Shown in pieces: positions 10,574-22,043 of a stretch of 64,000 nucleotides of DNA. Positions within the stretch are counted from its first letter, which is position 1. The number at the start of each line of letters is the position of its first letter. The position numbers and the translations under genes were made by a program. The notes beneath the pieces are model-generated. The model did no database searches and was not told the DNA's origin. It worked only from the letters and a program-made list of their open reading frames with translations. The stretch comes from Phytopythium helicoides (lineage: Eukaryota > Oomycota > Peronosporomycetes > Pythiales > Pythiaceae), in the NCBI GenBank assembly GCA_024867545.1, contig JANFNE010000024.1:186001-250000 (forward strand). The letters run 5' to 3'.

Positions 10574-11147
10574 TTACGCGCTGGCAGGAGCAACAAAATG
10601 GCGGAATTCACTGCTGCTGCTTAGCTCCGGATGCTCGGCAATGGCGTTGAGAACCGCTGCGAGCTGTACCTCGCGAGCTTTGAGTTGTTCGGTGTTGTGA
10701 CGACCCTTGATAACGGAGCGGAGTCCGGAATCGGGGAGGGCGGGAAGCTGGGCTCCACCCTGTTTCTTGACGAGAGCCTGGTAGAGCGTCTTGAACTCCT
10801 TGAAGCGCTTCTGAACGCTTGCGTCTGCCTCACTATCAGCCAGTGAAATCGTGTAGTACACGACCCCCGAGTCAACGATGGAGTAGCCAGTGATAGCAAA
10901 GCGCTGCAGCTTCTTGCTCGATGGAGGGACCACATCAGCGCCAGAGCTCGACTTGGACTTGGGAGCGCCAACTTCTTGGTCGGGCGATGAAGCAGGCAGC
11001 GGACTTGGGAGCACTGCCTGGTGCAGCAGGGACGGGAGCATTGGCATTGGGCGCTGGAGGGGCAGCATTCTGCGAGGGCGGGGCCGATGTGTTGGCTGGG
11101 GCAGATGACGCTGGAGCATCAACGGGGGTAGATTGGCGGCATCCCAT
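10574..11147 (-). CDS. PX-domain protein with probable N-myristoylation start, one frame break
   Basis: The C-terminal about 110 residues form a PX (phosphoinositide-binding) domain: FAITGYSIVDSGVVYYTI, then RFKEFKTLYQAL, the polyproline-type loop LPALPDSG, and SSEFRHFV near the end. The ORF containing PX can be extended upstream to 11452, but the more convincing start is 11147, which reads MGCRQSTPV, a Gly2/Cys3 myristoylation and palmitoylation-type start. A Pro/Ala/Ser-rich linker follows. That frame runs into the PX frame only after a one-base shift near 10985-10995 (SAPKS to SSPDQEVGAPK). The model implies a small endomembrane peripheral protein anchored by both lipid and PX. The PX call is secure. 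The myristoylated start is inference. Confidence 0.72.
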
Positions 11148-12326
11148 GGCTGAGTGTAGAGGTGGTTGTTGACCTTGTTGCTGGGAGTTGGATTGAATAA
11201 TGAAGAGACCCCGCCGCAAAGGAAGAGCTGTGTTGCGTTTGGAGACTTGGAGATCGGGAGAGACGTGAAGGCATCTGGATCGGGAGCAGCAGCTCGTGCG
11301 TGATTATATCGGCGAACTGTAATCGTGACGGTGTATGGTGAAGCACCAGAGGCGATCCACATGGCGCACATGGCGCACATTTCTCGTTGGTGCAGCGGCA
11401 GAGGATAACCACCTGGACATATTATAGCAGAGGGAGAGCTGAGGTAGAACACATGCGAGCATTTTTCTCGACAGCCCTGCTACTGGTACATGTACCACCA
11501 CAACACCAGCGAAGGTATAATTGTGCCGCACACGTAGTAGCGAGACAACGATCTTGCTGGTAAAGCCACTTTTGTGCAGAAAGGTGTGCTGGACTCGATG
11601 TTGAAGAAGTCGAGTCAACCAGACTTTTCATGGTGCAGATCAAAAATGTACTCCTATTAGCGGAATGAGTCTGGAGCAGAGAGAAATGTTGACGACCAGC
11701 GAGGAATTGCAGTCAGTTGTCGCCCACGCATGCTACATCGCAACCTCTACAGCGAACCGTTGTGCGATCGCGAGTGAACTGGACATGAAATCAGCAGCAA
11801 TATCGACGCAGACATCAAATTCTACGGGTCTCCACAACAGAGTGCTTCTTGAGGCGACACCATGAGGTGAAGTCAACAGACGCTCCCTCGGCTTATGTAC
11901 TGGCGTAGGGTTCGTAGTGCCGATAGCTAGTGTTTTCCATCTAGATGAGATGAATCCAGTTGGCTCTAGCGCCGATGAGAGAAAGCTTCATAAAGTTGCG
12001 ATTGAGTCAACTTGTTATGGACTGCTTGGACAGGCTTTATTCAACTCGTTTATGATTTATAAGCACTAAGAATCCGGAGGCAGTAACGTGGTATGAGTCA
12101 TTCCCGCGATCGAAGCTGAGGGGCAAGTTCGAAGCAAGAATAGTCATTCCTACTTGTCCCTAAACATCACCGCCCACCCTCGCTGGTTCCAGCTCAGCGA
12201 TCAGCACGTAAATATGACAAAGCTGTTACTCTGTAGCATCGACGATTACTGCCCGCACTTACTTTCCAAACGGAACTAGGTATTATCTAGAACATAACTA
12301 CAGGTCCTTTTATCACTCGGTGATTA
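11148..12326. other. long intergenic region, no gene seen
   Basis: About 1.2 kb between the PX gene promoter and the 3' end of M1, moderately AT-rich. Only short open frames without recognisable features are present, and no repeat family or RNA gene was recognised. Confidence 0.4.
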
Positions 12327-14018
12327 CTAAAACGTTGGTGTTCGGCTATACAGCCCGGCGCACAAACCAACGTTCACAAATGTGAGAAGCATCATGTTGC
12401 CTGCGGCACTCCATGTATGCTGAGCGATTGACTCCACTTCGAGTCCAAGAGATACTTCGATCGCACTAGATACAACATCAACAGCTATCTCGATCGCGAT
12501 TTGCAGTCCGAACAACGTCCAATAACTAGTGTTACTAGTAGATCCGCTCGAATAGTACAAGTTGAAGTGGGGATTCTGTGAGAAAACGACAAGGACGGCA
12601 TACGAGCATCCGAGCGCAAGGTATTCAGCGTACATGTCGGCGTATGTTTCGCAGGCATGGATCACCAGAACTCGAGACACACGTGACGATTGGGTTCTTG
12701 TGACGTTTGAGCTTCGGTCAGATGAAATTTTGCGATCTCTTAGACACACAATCTTTGCTACTGAGATCGTGCTAGTTGGTGATACAATCTTTTCGGAGGT
12801 GTTAGACTTCACTGATACCAATGCATGTACAGTAGACTTCTGAGGCACACTTGAAACCTTTTTTCTTCGGTGCGAACCACCTTGAGCTTCCCATCTTGCA
12901 AGTATCATTTTCACAAACCGCACAACAATCTCAATGAGTCCTAAACCTATTGATCCTTTGGCAGCAGAGGTTGTGACCATATTGGTGAGTTGCAGGAGAA
13001 CTACGCGCAGCTGAATATCGACGAGTAAAGTCGGTGTCGAGATGAATATCATGACCTCTTCACGCTTTGGTAAAGCTCTACGCATCAGTAGCATTCTCTT
13101 GGTTGCTTCCTGGAGACTAAACTTCAAAAGTACACTTCCGAAAACAAAAAGCACAATAGTTGGTGACAGTCCCAGAAGCATCAAGAATAGTTTTCGATTC
13201 ATCCAGTATGATGGTTGAAGTCGCGTGCACATAGCCTACAGCAATTAAAGAGGTGAAATACAGTGGCAAGTATTTACGCCATGCACGTAAGAGAGGTCTG
13301 AATATGCTCTGCCGGTATGGTCGCTCAACGGATTCCGATGACATTAGCGTCTGGTGTCTGAATCACAGAAGGTCTTTGACCAGTGATTACAGCTACTGTG
13401 CTGCGCCTACCGCGCTTGGTCTCCGTCTTGAACAAATCGTATGAGATGGCGTTGATTGCAGAAAGAATGTGCATCATCCACAAGGATGATATGTAAATTA
13501 CGAATCGCGATCTCGAGATAAAGAGATACAAAACCACACTGCAACTTATGCCGATTGCAACGTGCACCCAAGCGCCACGAAGCAACATCAACCACATTAT
13601 TCGAAATGCCTTTCGCGGTGAAGAAATATACTCCTTTTGGTCGGCAAACGTCTCTGAAAGTAACTGTTTCACTGCAAGGCCCTTGAACGAAGAGTGAAAA
13701 TATCGACGCATACCAGAATGCACTCCCAGCGCGGAACTCTTCGTATGTCTGTTTCTCTGGTCCTCTTCCCGTCACAATCCATGCACCCGACGATAACACT
13801 TCAGCAAAAATCCAAGCTGTTGCTGATCCAGCGAACGAGTTGCGCAACACCCATCGCAGCGCTTTAACCGCACGAAACAACGGTTTGAGCAACCCACCTC
13901 GAGCCAGACAACTTGCTGCTACTTCTGCAAGCGATGGGATCGCTGGCACCAGTAGTGCAGACCTCACTCGCACAGAAGACTCTCTTCGCACCCATTGCGC
14001 CACTCGAGGGCCACTCAT
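12327..14018 (-). pseudogene. M1: broken member of the multi-pass membrane family
   Basis: Collinear with intact M2 over its whole length but split over four frame segments. The start is MSGPRVAQWV (ATG at 14018), with the conserved block KALRWVLRNSFAG. The frame then shifts near 13680 (FVQG to LAVKQLLSETF), near 13325 (before ERPYRQSIFRPLLRAWRK), and near 13190 (before NRKLFLMLLGLSP). The final segment runs intact to the stop with ISTPTLLVDIQLR and the family signature ACETYADMYAEYLALGCS. There are three breaks, each explainable by a single base, and no room for normal introns. It is either a recent pseudogene or an assembly-damaged gene. The C-terminal third is almost identical to M2, so the two are a tandem duplicate pair. 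Confidence 0.7.
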
Positions 14019-14632
14019 CACAATTAGAGTTGTGCCATCCCCTTTTAGATCAAGCTACTTAAGCAATCTAGTAAACGATGCTCACCAACTCCACATGATA
14101 TTATAGAATTAGACAGCATTTGATGCGACTACCAATGTTCACTATAAACAGACAAGCTCAAGCTATTTGTTATCAGCACCACCGTGACCTTCGAAAGGAA
14201 GGATGGGTGTGCACATACGGGGGCATGGTAGTCGATAGCTAAGAAGTTCGTAAGAGCAATTACGACAGATACTGCAAATGAAAAAACAATCTCAAACATG
14301 TATTATCGAAAAAGCAAACAAACACACAAACAAGCTTGTATATCAAGCAGATGTATATTCACCAAAGGATAACGATGGTCGGTCGTAGTGGGCTAAATGG
14401 TCAGCTTACCGGTATAAAGGCTCAAACCCAAATGCTTGTAAACGCCTGCGAATTAAACGAACATAAATGACAACATGATATTGAAGATAAGCAACAGTCG
14501 AGCCCGACCTTCAATCGCCAATCGATTGCTAAGGAGATGTATCGGCATCCTACATTCCGCTCGAACTACTTCGAAAAAGAACTGTTGCAGCTTTTTTATT
14601 CATAGTTCACTGAATCTATGGCGAGGGTGTTC
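14019..14632. other. intergenic between M1 and M2
   Basis: About 610 bases, AT-richer than the genes. It holds the M1 promoter and the M2 3' flank. No other feature was recognised. Confidence 0.4.
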
Positions 14633-16270
14633 CTACCCGCTGATATACAGTCCGGCACATAAACCAACGTTCACAAACGTGAGAAGTATCATGTACACAG
14701 CAGCACTCCAAGTGTGCTGAGCGATTGACTCCACTTCAAGTCCAAGAGATACTTCGATAGCACTAGATGCAACATCAACAGCTATCTCGATCGCGATTTG
14801 CAGTCCAAATAACGTCCAATAACTAGTGTTACTAGTAGAACCGCTTGTATAGTACAGATTGAAGTGGGGGTTGTGTGAGAAAACGACAAGGACAGCATAT
14901 GAGCACCCGAGCGCTAGGTATTCGGCGTACATGTCGGCGAATGTTTCGCAGGCATGGATCACTAGAATTTTCTTAGCGTGAGTAGTTTGCGATCTTTCAG
15001 ATTCGAAAGCAGATTGCACAACTGATCCACTCCGCTGTTGAATTGATGGTTTGCCTTCTAAAGCGGAAGCCTGGAGGAACGGCGAAGGAGTTGGGATATC
15101 GTTTACTCCCAGTACTGAGACTTGCCTTATTGGTCGGCATGATTCACTAGGTTTTTTTCTTCTCCAACAAGACACATCCTGGGCTTCTCGCCTTGCGAGA
15201 ACCATTTTCACAAAGCGAAAGAAAATTTCAATGACCGCAAGTCCAATCGAGCCTTGTATCGCAATGGTAGAAGCTGTATTGCTGTACTGTAGAAGAACAA
15301 TTCGCACTTGAATATCGACGAGCAGGGTCGGGGTAGCAATCAGGAACATTGCCTGCCTTTGTTTCGGTTGGCCTGCGCGCTTCATCAAAACTCTCTTAGC
15401 AAGTTCTTGGAGGCAGAGCTTCAAAGCTATACTTCCGAGGACAAACATAATATACTGTGATCGTGACGGGATCCTTGACGCCTTACCTTCTGAGTTGGAT
15501 GTATCCAACATGATACTTGATGTCACATGTACATATCCAATGGCGAATAAGCACACGAACAAAAGTGGTAGTGACTTCCGCCAAGCTCGAGTAAGTGACT
15601 TGAAGAAGCTTGGATGCGAGGGGCGAATAGGATACTCGATACCTGCGGGGGTGATTTGAACAAAGAATGGCTTTGGAGCAGCTCCTGTGATCAGTGGATT
15701 GGCTGGAATTGATTTTTCGCTGTAAAGATTGTGCGTGATGGCGTTTATGGTAGCAGACATGTGAATCATCACAACAGTTGATGGGTATAACAACAGTCGA
15801 GGCTGTTTATGCTTTCCTATGAAGTACATGAGCACATTGAATCCAACGCCGAGACAAATGTGAAACCAGGCTCCACGCAATGCAAGGAGCCACAAAATCC
15901 GACCAATCTTTCGAAGCAAAGGTGGAGATGATTTTTTGTCGACATATATCACCGGAAGTAGTCTAACTACCGCAATTCCTTGAAGGAAGATTGAAAAGAC
16001 GAGCGCGAACCAGAATGAGCTGGCAGCGTGGAACTCTTCCTGTGATTGCCTACTCGGATCTCTCCCCGTCATTAGCCACGTGCCAGAAGCCATTACTTCC
16101 GCAAAGATCCACGCTGAAAGAGAACTTACAAGCGAGTTGCGAAGCACCCACCGCACGGCCTTGGCTGCCCGTGTCAGTGGCAGTACCAGTCCCTGAACCG
16201 TCAGGCAGCTCGCCGCCACCTGAGATAGCGTCGGAAAAAGCCACTCTTCTTCCATAGGAACTACGCGCAT
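14633..16270 (-). CDS. M2: multi-pass membrane protein of unknown family (intact)
   Basis: Single exon, 545 residues, no recognised domain. About 10-11 hydrophobic segments can be seen, at roughly residues 45-63, 85-105, 125-150, 160-178, 232-252, 275-290, 308-325, 335-355, 448-465, 485-505 and 525-543, so it is a polytopic membrane protein. A hydrophilic Ser/Lys-rich loop lies at about 360-430. Two blocks are shared by all six copies in the window: ATPTLLVDIQVR (about 315), and a signature HACETFADMYAEYLALGCS (about 435) with acidic and aromatic residues just before the last three segments. The start has hydrophobic-then-basic context and aligns with M1. The function is unknown. A transporter or receptor role would be a guess. 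Confidence 0.82.
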   Translation of the reverse strand: MRVVPMEEEWLFPTLSQVAASCLTVQGLVLPLTRAAKAVRWVLRNSLVSSLSAWIFAEVMASGTWLMTGRDPSRQSQEEFHAASSFWFALVFSIFLQGIAVVRLLPVIYVDKKSSPPLLRKIGRILWLLALRGAWFHICLGVGFNVLMYFIGKHKQPRLLLYPSTVVMIHMSATINAITHNLYSEKSIPANPLITGAAPKPFFVQITPAGIEYPIRPSHPSFFKSLTRAWRKSLPLLFVCLFAIGYVHVTSSIMLDTSNSEGKASRIPSRSQYIMFVLGSIALKLCLQELAKRVLMKRAGQPKQRQAMFLIATPTLLVDIQVRIVLLQYSNTASTIAIQGSIGLAVIEIFFRFVKMVLARREAQDVSCWRRKKPSESCRPIRQVSVLGVNDIPTPSPFLQASALEGKPSIQQRSGSVVQSAFESERSQTTHAKKILVIHACETFADMYAEYLALGCSYAVLVVFSHNPHFNLYYTSGSTSNTSYWTLFGLQIAIEIAVDVASSAIEVSLGLEVESIAQHTWSAAVYMILLTFVNVGLCAGLYISG

Positions 16271-16851
16271 GGAGGACGCTCACTTGTTCCGACTTAATAC
16301 GTCACACCAGAACAACTAATAACAAACTGCCAGCAGCACCTCGCTGTGCTGCATTTAGAAAGTGCAAATTAAGAGTCAACAAGGCTTCCTCTCGTATGTG
16401 AAACGATCGCGTCAAGATGTGCAGCATCGCTCAATGTCGTCATTGCCATGGGTGTCCGATGCTTACAGCTCGATCGAAACGCACCCATCAAAGCGGCGAC
16501 TAGAGCTCCATGGCACAAAATTTCCCAAGCTCCAACTCTAACACTGTAAACCGACCAGTCTGCAGGGTTTGCTGCTAGCTGGTTGGTGATGCACCACCAC
16601 CAGTCACAAGCTTCATCAAGCCGTGGCAGAATCTCTCTCACCTGACCTCATCGGCGATCACCTTGAAGTCCACCAAGCGTACCCATTCCTTCCTTTTTCG
16701 CTCAACCCCCCATATATTTTTTTTTTTTCCTCCACTCCCAACACAAACCTCGCGTGATTTCGCCCAATCCGCCGCCTTCCAGGCCTTCTTCCCCCCTTCA
16801 AGGTCGCCCCCCGTCGGGCACTATAGAAACTCCAGCATCTCCTGACGAGCC
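16271..16851. other. divergent intergenic region between M2 and the type I membrane protein
   Basis: About 580 bases between divergent starts. It includes a T-run near 16717-16729 and pyrimidine-rich sequence just upstream of 16852. No gene was recognised. Confidence 0.4.
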
Positions 16852-18438
16852 ATGCGGCTGCCGCTGCTGGCGCTGCTGGCGCTGCTCGCGGGGCCCCCAG
16901 GCGCGCTCGCGGCCGCCGCCAAGCCCCACTGCCGCGTGTTCCTGGCCTCCAGCGCGTCGACGCGCGCCGCGCGGCTGTCGAGCGCCTTCGACCGCGAAGG
17001 TTTGGCGATCCGCGACGCCCTGTCGCCGTCGCTGGCGCTGCTGCCGGCCGACGCCTTCGACGCCTCGCAGGTCTTGCAGGACGTGGTGCTGCCGCTCGCG
17101 AGGGCCGCGACCGCGCTGGAGAGCGACGGCGCGTGCCATCTGCACCTGGTGGCGCTGGATCTGGCGCAGGACGAGGCCCAGGCGGCCGCGCGGCTGGCGC
17201 AGCTGGCCGACTTGGCCGCCAGGCAGCGCGACCTCCCCCTCGCAGTCAGGAAGGAGGACGCCAGGGTCGTCAACGCCGAGTGGAAGCGCTTCTTCCAGGC
17301 CGTGGGAGGCAACTTTCTCGTCGGGAACGTGCCCGCGTCGCTCGCGCCGGCGCAGACCGAGGTGCTCGGCGTGCTCGACGTCGACGAGGGGATGGCCGCG
17401 CTCACGTTCGACCAGCAGGAGCGCTGGCGACGCAACAAGCGCCTGCGCCAGGCCGCCGCACCGCTCAACACGACCGACTTTTTCTCGCGAGAGCACGAGG
17501 GCTTTGGACGCGACGGCGTCGCCAAGGGCTCGCTCGCGGCGCTCAAGGACGCACAGCACCCGTGCTACCTCAAGGGCGACTCGGTGCGCGTCGAGGACAG
17601 CGAGGTCGAGGGATCCGGCAGCGCCATCGAGTGCCTCGCGCTGCTCACCGTCCTTGTCGACAACGGGAACGCAGAGTGCCCGCCGGGATCCTACTGCATG
17701 CTCTCGGGGAGCGCGCAGCCCCGGCCGCTGGGCTCGTTTATGGCTGCCGGCATCGCTCGGCGAGTCGTGCTGCTGGCTGCGCGCGCGCTTGTTGACAAGG
17801 CGCAGGCGCTCGCGCTCTCACTTCCGTCGCCGAAGCTTGAGACGCTTGAGAACGCAGCAAAAGAGCTATGCAAGCTGCCCGTGGACAAGCTTGTCGAGGT
17901 GGCCAAGAAGATTCCAGGCACCGAAGTGATGGATGCACACTCGGCGTGCCTCGACATGTGCCACTTGATCGTGCTGCTCAAGCGACTCGGCGTTGAACGG
18001 GAAGACACGAGGCTCATGGTTGTGGACCATTTGGGCAACCAGGAAGACGACAGCGAGGAGGTTGACCCCGAGATCGCACGCGACCGCGTCGAACAGCGTG
18101 CGTGGATGGCAGGGGCATTCCTGTACGCAGAGGCTGAGCAGCGCAAGCTAAGCTTCACGCTCGAGGCGGACCAGCTAGCGGAGCAAGTTCGTGAGGGTCT
18201 TCCCATCGGCTGGAACCTGAGCGCGGTGGTGTTCATTGCCGCGGTCGCGTACCTGTACAAGAACACGGGTGCCCCAAGGAGGAGACGGCACGGATATGCA
18301 GCAGTTGCTAGTGCGCGCCGCAGTGGTAGCTTTGGTGATGGACTGGTGGTGAACGGCTCGACGGGCGGAAACGGTAGCAAGTCCAAGTTCAGTGACACAA
18401 CGCAGTCGATCCTGTTTCTGGATGATGCGAGCGAGTAG
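16852..18438 (+). CDS. secretory-pathway single-pass (type I) membrane protein, unknown family
   Basis: 528 residues, one exon. The N-terminus MRLPLLALLALLAGPPGALA is a clear signal peptide. It is followed by a long luminal region with conserved-looking Cys (KPHCRVF, DAQHPCYL, AIECLALL, AECPPGSYCM, KELCKLP, SACLDMCHL) and one NTT glycosylation sequon. A single hydrophobic stretch near residues 455-472 (NLSAVVFIAAVAYLYK) is followed by a basic, Ser/Gly-rich cytoplasmic tail ending DDASE. The layout is that of an ER/Golgi or plasma-membrane type I protein. I do not recognise the family and assign no activity. GC content is high at the 5' end and falls towards the 3' end. Confidence 0.8.
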   Translation: MRLPLLALLALLAGPPGALAAAAKPHCRVFLASSASTRAARLSSAFDREGLAIRDALSPSLALLPADAFDASQVLQDVVLPLARAATALESDGACHLHLVALDLAQDEAQAAARLAQLADLAARQRDLPLAVRKEDARVVNAEWKRFFQAVGGNFLVGNVPASLAPAQTEVLGVLDVDEGMAALTFDQQERWRRNKRLRQAAAPLNTTDFFSREHEGFGRDGVAKGSLAALKDAQHPCYLKGDSVRVEDSEVEGSGSAIECLALLTVLVDNGNAECPPGSYCMLSGSAQPRPLGSFMAAGIARRVVLLAARALVDKAQALALSLPSPKLETLENAAKELCKLPVDKLVEVAKKIPGTEVMDAHSACLDMCHLIVLLKRLGVEREDTRLMVVDHLGNQEDDSEEVDPEIARDRVEQRAWMAGAFLYAEAEQRKLSFTLEADQLAEQVREGLPIGWNLSAVVFIAAVAYLYKNTGAPRRRRHGYAAVASARRSGSFGDGLVVNGSTGGNGSKSKFSDTTQSILFLDDASE

Positions 18439-18560
18439 ATTCGTTACCAAATCAAGAACACGCTTCAAACAATGTGTATCTACGGCATTGTTCGCTTTGA
18501 CGTGGTCTGTAAATAGGAGCGACTGACGTCCAGCGTGGTCTTGAGTCAAATTTCGAAGGC

Positions 18561-20151
18561 ATGCAGGTCCACCCTGTTGCTAGAGGTTTAGTCGTGCAGG
18601 CAAGCACCAGAAAGCACTCAAAATGCTATCCTCCGGCAACGGCGTTCAAGCGCTCCGTTGTGGTCGTCTCAAAAGTCTTGCGCAACGTGGTCGCCGGCTC
18701 GGCTCTAAGCTCTTTCTTCGCCTACATCTTGTCGAGCGGCAACTTGTTTGTGTCGGTCAAGTCACAGTCATACGACGAGTTTGTGGCGTCTAACTCGGCG
18801 TCCTATCTCATCATCCTCGCTATCACACTGGTCGTCTTCCTGTCCACGACGCTTATCGACGAGACTTTCACAGCTTTCCCAAATCTAACCAAACTCCAGA
18901 AGCTGTTGATGTGCTGCTGCAAGCTATCATGTCGTCTCAGGCATTCACGTCTTACTCGCCAGCGCTGCTGCTTTTCTGTTCCTTTATCATATTACTTTCA
19001 AGGCATTTGAAACGAAGTTTGGCATGTATTTCACGGGTGTGTGCGGTTGCTACCTGACGGTGTGTGCTGACGTCTACGCCCGCCATCTTGTGAAAACAGA
19101 AACGGAGCGTGGACGTTTGCGCGAGCTTAAGCGGCAACAGCAACAAGAGCGACATCATCGCTATCATTCAAACTCTGCAAAGGGAGCAAGTCCTAGACCA
19201 CCAGAATTATCAGGACACCGTCACAGCCGCTCGAATGCAAGGCAAAGCAACAAGATAACCCTCCGATACGCACTTCGTACAGCAATTCTTGACACGCCTA
19301 TGGTGATTTCCACGATGCTCTCGATTGGGTATGTGCATGCTGTTATGCTACTGGTGGATATCTCCAATCAGTGGCAATTTGTTGTCTTCACTATCTGCAG
19401 CATGGTGCTCAAAATGGGTGCGCAAGAAGCCACCAAAGTTGCCATTCTAAAGCAAAGTCGTTCACCTCCAAAACGACTTGTGCTAGTACTTATCGCGACA
19501 CCCACAATACTCGTTGAGACCCAAGTCCGTGTGTATCAACTACGGCTGAGTACCAACACGGTCAAAATATTCAGCGTCGTAGGAATTGCTCTAGCAGAGA
19601 TCGTGATTCGCATATCCAAGCTCCTGGCTGTCAAGAAAATGATTGGGACTCGCTCTCGATCGCCAGCGAGACGTATTACGCTGGAATCCAGATTCAACAG
19701 TGGAAGCAAACGAATAATTAGCGGTGGGATCGAAATGTTTTCAACTACAGCCAGGCAGACACGACGTCAGCGCCACGATATAGAGAAGCTGTTGATGTTT
19801 CATACTGCTGAAACTTATGCCGACATGTACGCGGAATATATCGCGCTCGGATGTTCGTACGCCATGTTTGTGTGCTTCTCTGAGCATCCGTACTTCGCTT
19901 TTGATGCAGGATCGAGAGATACGTCCTACTCCAGCCATGCATATTGGTCGATTCTCCTGCTACAGATACTCATTGAAGTGACAGTTGACACGATTGCATG
20001 CATGTGCGAGATTTTGATGGGCGTTCCGTTCGAAGAATTTGACCAAGACAGCGATTTCATCTTCGTGCTCATGGTGCTGCTCGCGTGCCAAAACATCGGC
20101 TCGTCTGCGGGGTTATGTTTCAAGAACCCCGACGAATCCGAAGTGGCTTAG
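18561..20151 (+). CDS. M3: multi-pass membrane family member with one frame break
   Basis: The N-terminal segment (18561 to about 18935) reads RSVVVVSKVLRNVVAGSALSS and SYDEFVASN, collinear with M4. The frame then shifts by one near 18935. In the next frame the sequence GIHVLLASAAAFLFLYHITF continues into MYFTGVCGCYLTVCADVYARH (frame confirmed by alignment to M4), and it then runs intact to 20151. The family blocks ATPTILVETQVR and TAETYADMYAEYIALGCS are present. It belongs with M4 and M5 to a subgroup sharing FSEHPYFAFDA after the signature. The single break may be an assembly indel. Confidence 0.72.
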
Positions 20152-20321
20152 TGCAGTTGGATCGCAACTGATGAAGCATCGTCCACAGGAAGCACACTGA
20201 AATTCATTCCCAACTACACTTCATGCAACATCTAAACCAAACTTACTCAAATGAAGGAGAAAGAGGACCCTCCTCTCGCAGCTGGTGTGGGTGGACTCTG
20301 GTGCTTTCAGAGGCTTGGGCT

Positions 20322-22043
20322 CTAGTACCAGAGCGCCTTGTTCCAGTAGAGACTCTTGGCGTTCGCCAGGTCGTCGTCACTCGTCGTGAACGTGTCGTTG
20401 AACACGAGCTCGATGCCGTTGCCAGTCGTGGACTCGTTGTACTGCGGCCAGTAGAGCTTGTCGTCGGCCCACATGGTGTTCGGGTTGCCGGTGAGCACGA
20501 AGGACATGAGGTACTTCTGCATCATGACGGCGATGGTGGCATTGACCGAGGACGAGCCTCCCATGCCACCAGCGCCAGCGCCACCAGCGAAGCCACTTCC
20601 ACTCGTCGTCGTCGCCGATCCAGTCGTGAGCTCGCTGTCAGCAGACTCTGAGTCATCTTCGTAGTCATCCTCCGACGAGTCCGAGGTCTCCTGCATGCGA
20701 CGAGTCGAGGATGACGAGGACGAGAGCGAGTAGGTGCTGTACCAGTAGTAACTCTGGTCCGTGCCGTGCGTGGCCGATCCGAGAGCCACCTCGGCGTTCC
20801 ACGTCGTGTTGCCCATGGCGTGCGTGAGCGCGAGGTTCTTGGCCGTGAGGTCGAGCGACTGCTTCATGTCTGCGAAGCGCAGACCGGCGCTGTCGTAGTC
20901 AGCCTCCGGGTACAGCTCGAGCAGCTCGTCAACGACGTCGTCAGTGATGGCGGGGAAGAAGATACGCAGGTACGTGGCGACATCGTCCTGCGTGTCGACG
21001 CCGCTGTAAGCCTGACTGTTGGCCTCGTGCTGCTCGTGCGAGATGACGACGGGTCCGCTGAAGTTGAAGTGTCCCTGGTAGAAGTTGGCCTCGTACGTGT
21101 CGGTGACGATGAGTCCGTCGGGACGCGGCTGGAACTGGTACGTGTAGTCACTCACGACGTCGCTGGCGGCGTCCGTGAGCGTGTCGAAGTCGACTTCGCG
21201 CATGCAGTCGATGTGTCCGCCGTCGCAGCCGACGACGCTGGACACGTTCTGCCAGAACTGCTCGACGTGGTGGTGGCCGGCGCCAGGCACGTATCCGGGA
21301 GACATGACGTATGCCTTCTGGAAGAGCTGCGGCGCGTTGCCTCCGTAGCGCGTCATCTGGAAGAGCACCTGGGAGCCACCGGCGGAGAAACCCACGGCGG
21401 TGATGTCGTCCGGGTTGCCGCCGAAGTTCGAGATGTACTTCTTGGTCCACTCGAAGGCGTGCTGCATATCCCAGACGCACAGGTTGCTCACACCTCCCTC
21501 GTGCTGGTACGTGGGTCCTCCTGCGAGACTGGTGATGCCGAGGCGGTAGTTGTATGCGACGAAGACAAAGTCCTTGGAGAGCTCGAAGAGACCCTCGGGC
21601 GTGTTCTCGTTCTTGGAGCCACCCGTGAAGCCGCCTCCGTAGGTCCAGACCATGACGGGAAGGTTGCGTCCGGCGGCGTCGGCGGGGGCCCACACGTCCA
21701 GGTACAGGCAGTCCTCGGACGACGAGCAGGAGACGCTCGAGTCGGCGAGGTTGGTGCCGTCGTTGACCTCGGTCTCTTGCGGGGGCCACTCGGGTGCGGC
21801 GAAGCGCAGGTCTCCAGTGGGGACGGACGCGAATCGGATGTTCTGGTACTTGTAGTATCCGATGGTGTCGTTACCGGCGACGGCTCGGACGGTGGTGTAG
21901 TCGAGCTCGATCTCTGGCATGGAGGACGACGAGGACGAGGATGTGGAGGAGGTGGTGGCTGTAGCGCTGCTGCTGCCGCTAGTGGCCGCGAAGATCGGTG
22001 CAGCGAGGGCAGCAGCCGCGAGGAGCGTGGAGTAGACGCGCAT
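20322..22043 (-). CDS. secreted type B carboxylesterase
   Basis: Carboxylesterase/lipase family (alpha/beta hydrolase). The start at 22043 (MRVYSTLLAAAALAAPIFA) gives a clean signal peptide. The ORF is open nine codons further upstream, but those residues are hydrophilic. Visible signatures: the oxyanion-hole region WTYGGGFTGG, the family motif EDCLYLDVWAP, nucleophile elbow GFSAGGS with the catalytic Ser, and the histidine region THGTDQSYYW. A Ser/Thr-rich linker follows the signal peptide. An acidic, Ser/Gly-rich low-complexity insert near residues 460-520 interrupts the C-terminal part. Several N-glycosylation sequons are present. It probably acts outside the cell on small esters. The substrate is not deducible. 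Confidence 0.9.
   Translation of the reverse strand: MRVYSTLLAAAALAAPIFAATSGSSSATATTSSTSSSSSSSMPEIELDYTTVRAVAGNDTIGYYKYQNIRFASVPTGDLRFAAPEWPPQETEVNDGTNLADSSVSCSSSEDCLYLDVWAPADAAGRNLPVMVWTYGGGFTGGSKNENTPEGLFELSKDFVFVAYNYRLGITSLAGGPTYQHEGGVSNLCVWDMQHAFEWTKKYISNFGGNPDDITAVGFSAGGSQVLFQMTRYGGNAPQLFQKAYVMSPGYVPGAGHHHVEQFWQNVSSVVGCDGGHIDCMREVDFDTLTDAASDVVSDYTYQFQPRPDGLIVTDTYEANFYQGHFNFSGPVVISHEQHEANSQAYSGVDTQDDVATYLRIFFPAITDDVVDELLELYPEADYDSAGLRFADMKQSLDLTAKNLALTHAMGNTTWNAEVALGSATHGTDQSYYWYSTYSLSSSSSSTRRMQETSDSSEDDYEDDSESADSELTTGSATTTSGSGFAGGAGAGGMGGSSSVNATIAVMMQKYLMSFVLTGNPNTMWADDKLYWPQYNESTTGNGIELVFNDTFTTSDDDLANAKSLYWNKALWY

Noticed and set aside
16754..17929. 391-codon plus-strand frame inside the type I membrane protein
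   Set aside because: Arg/Ser/Pro-rich shifted-frame shadow. The 16852 frame has a signal peptide and transmembrane segment.
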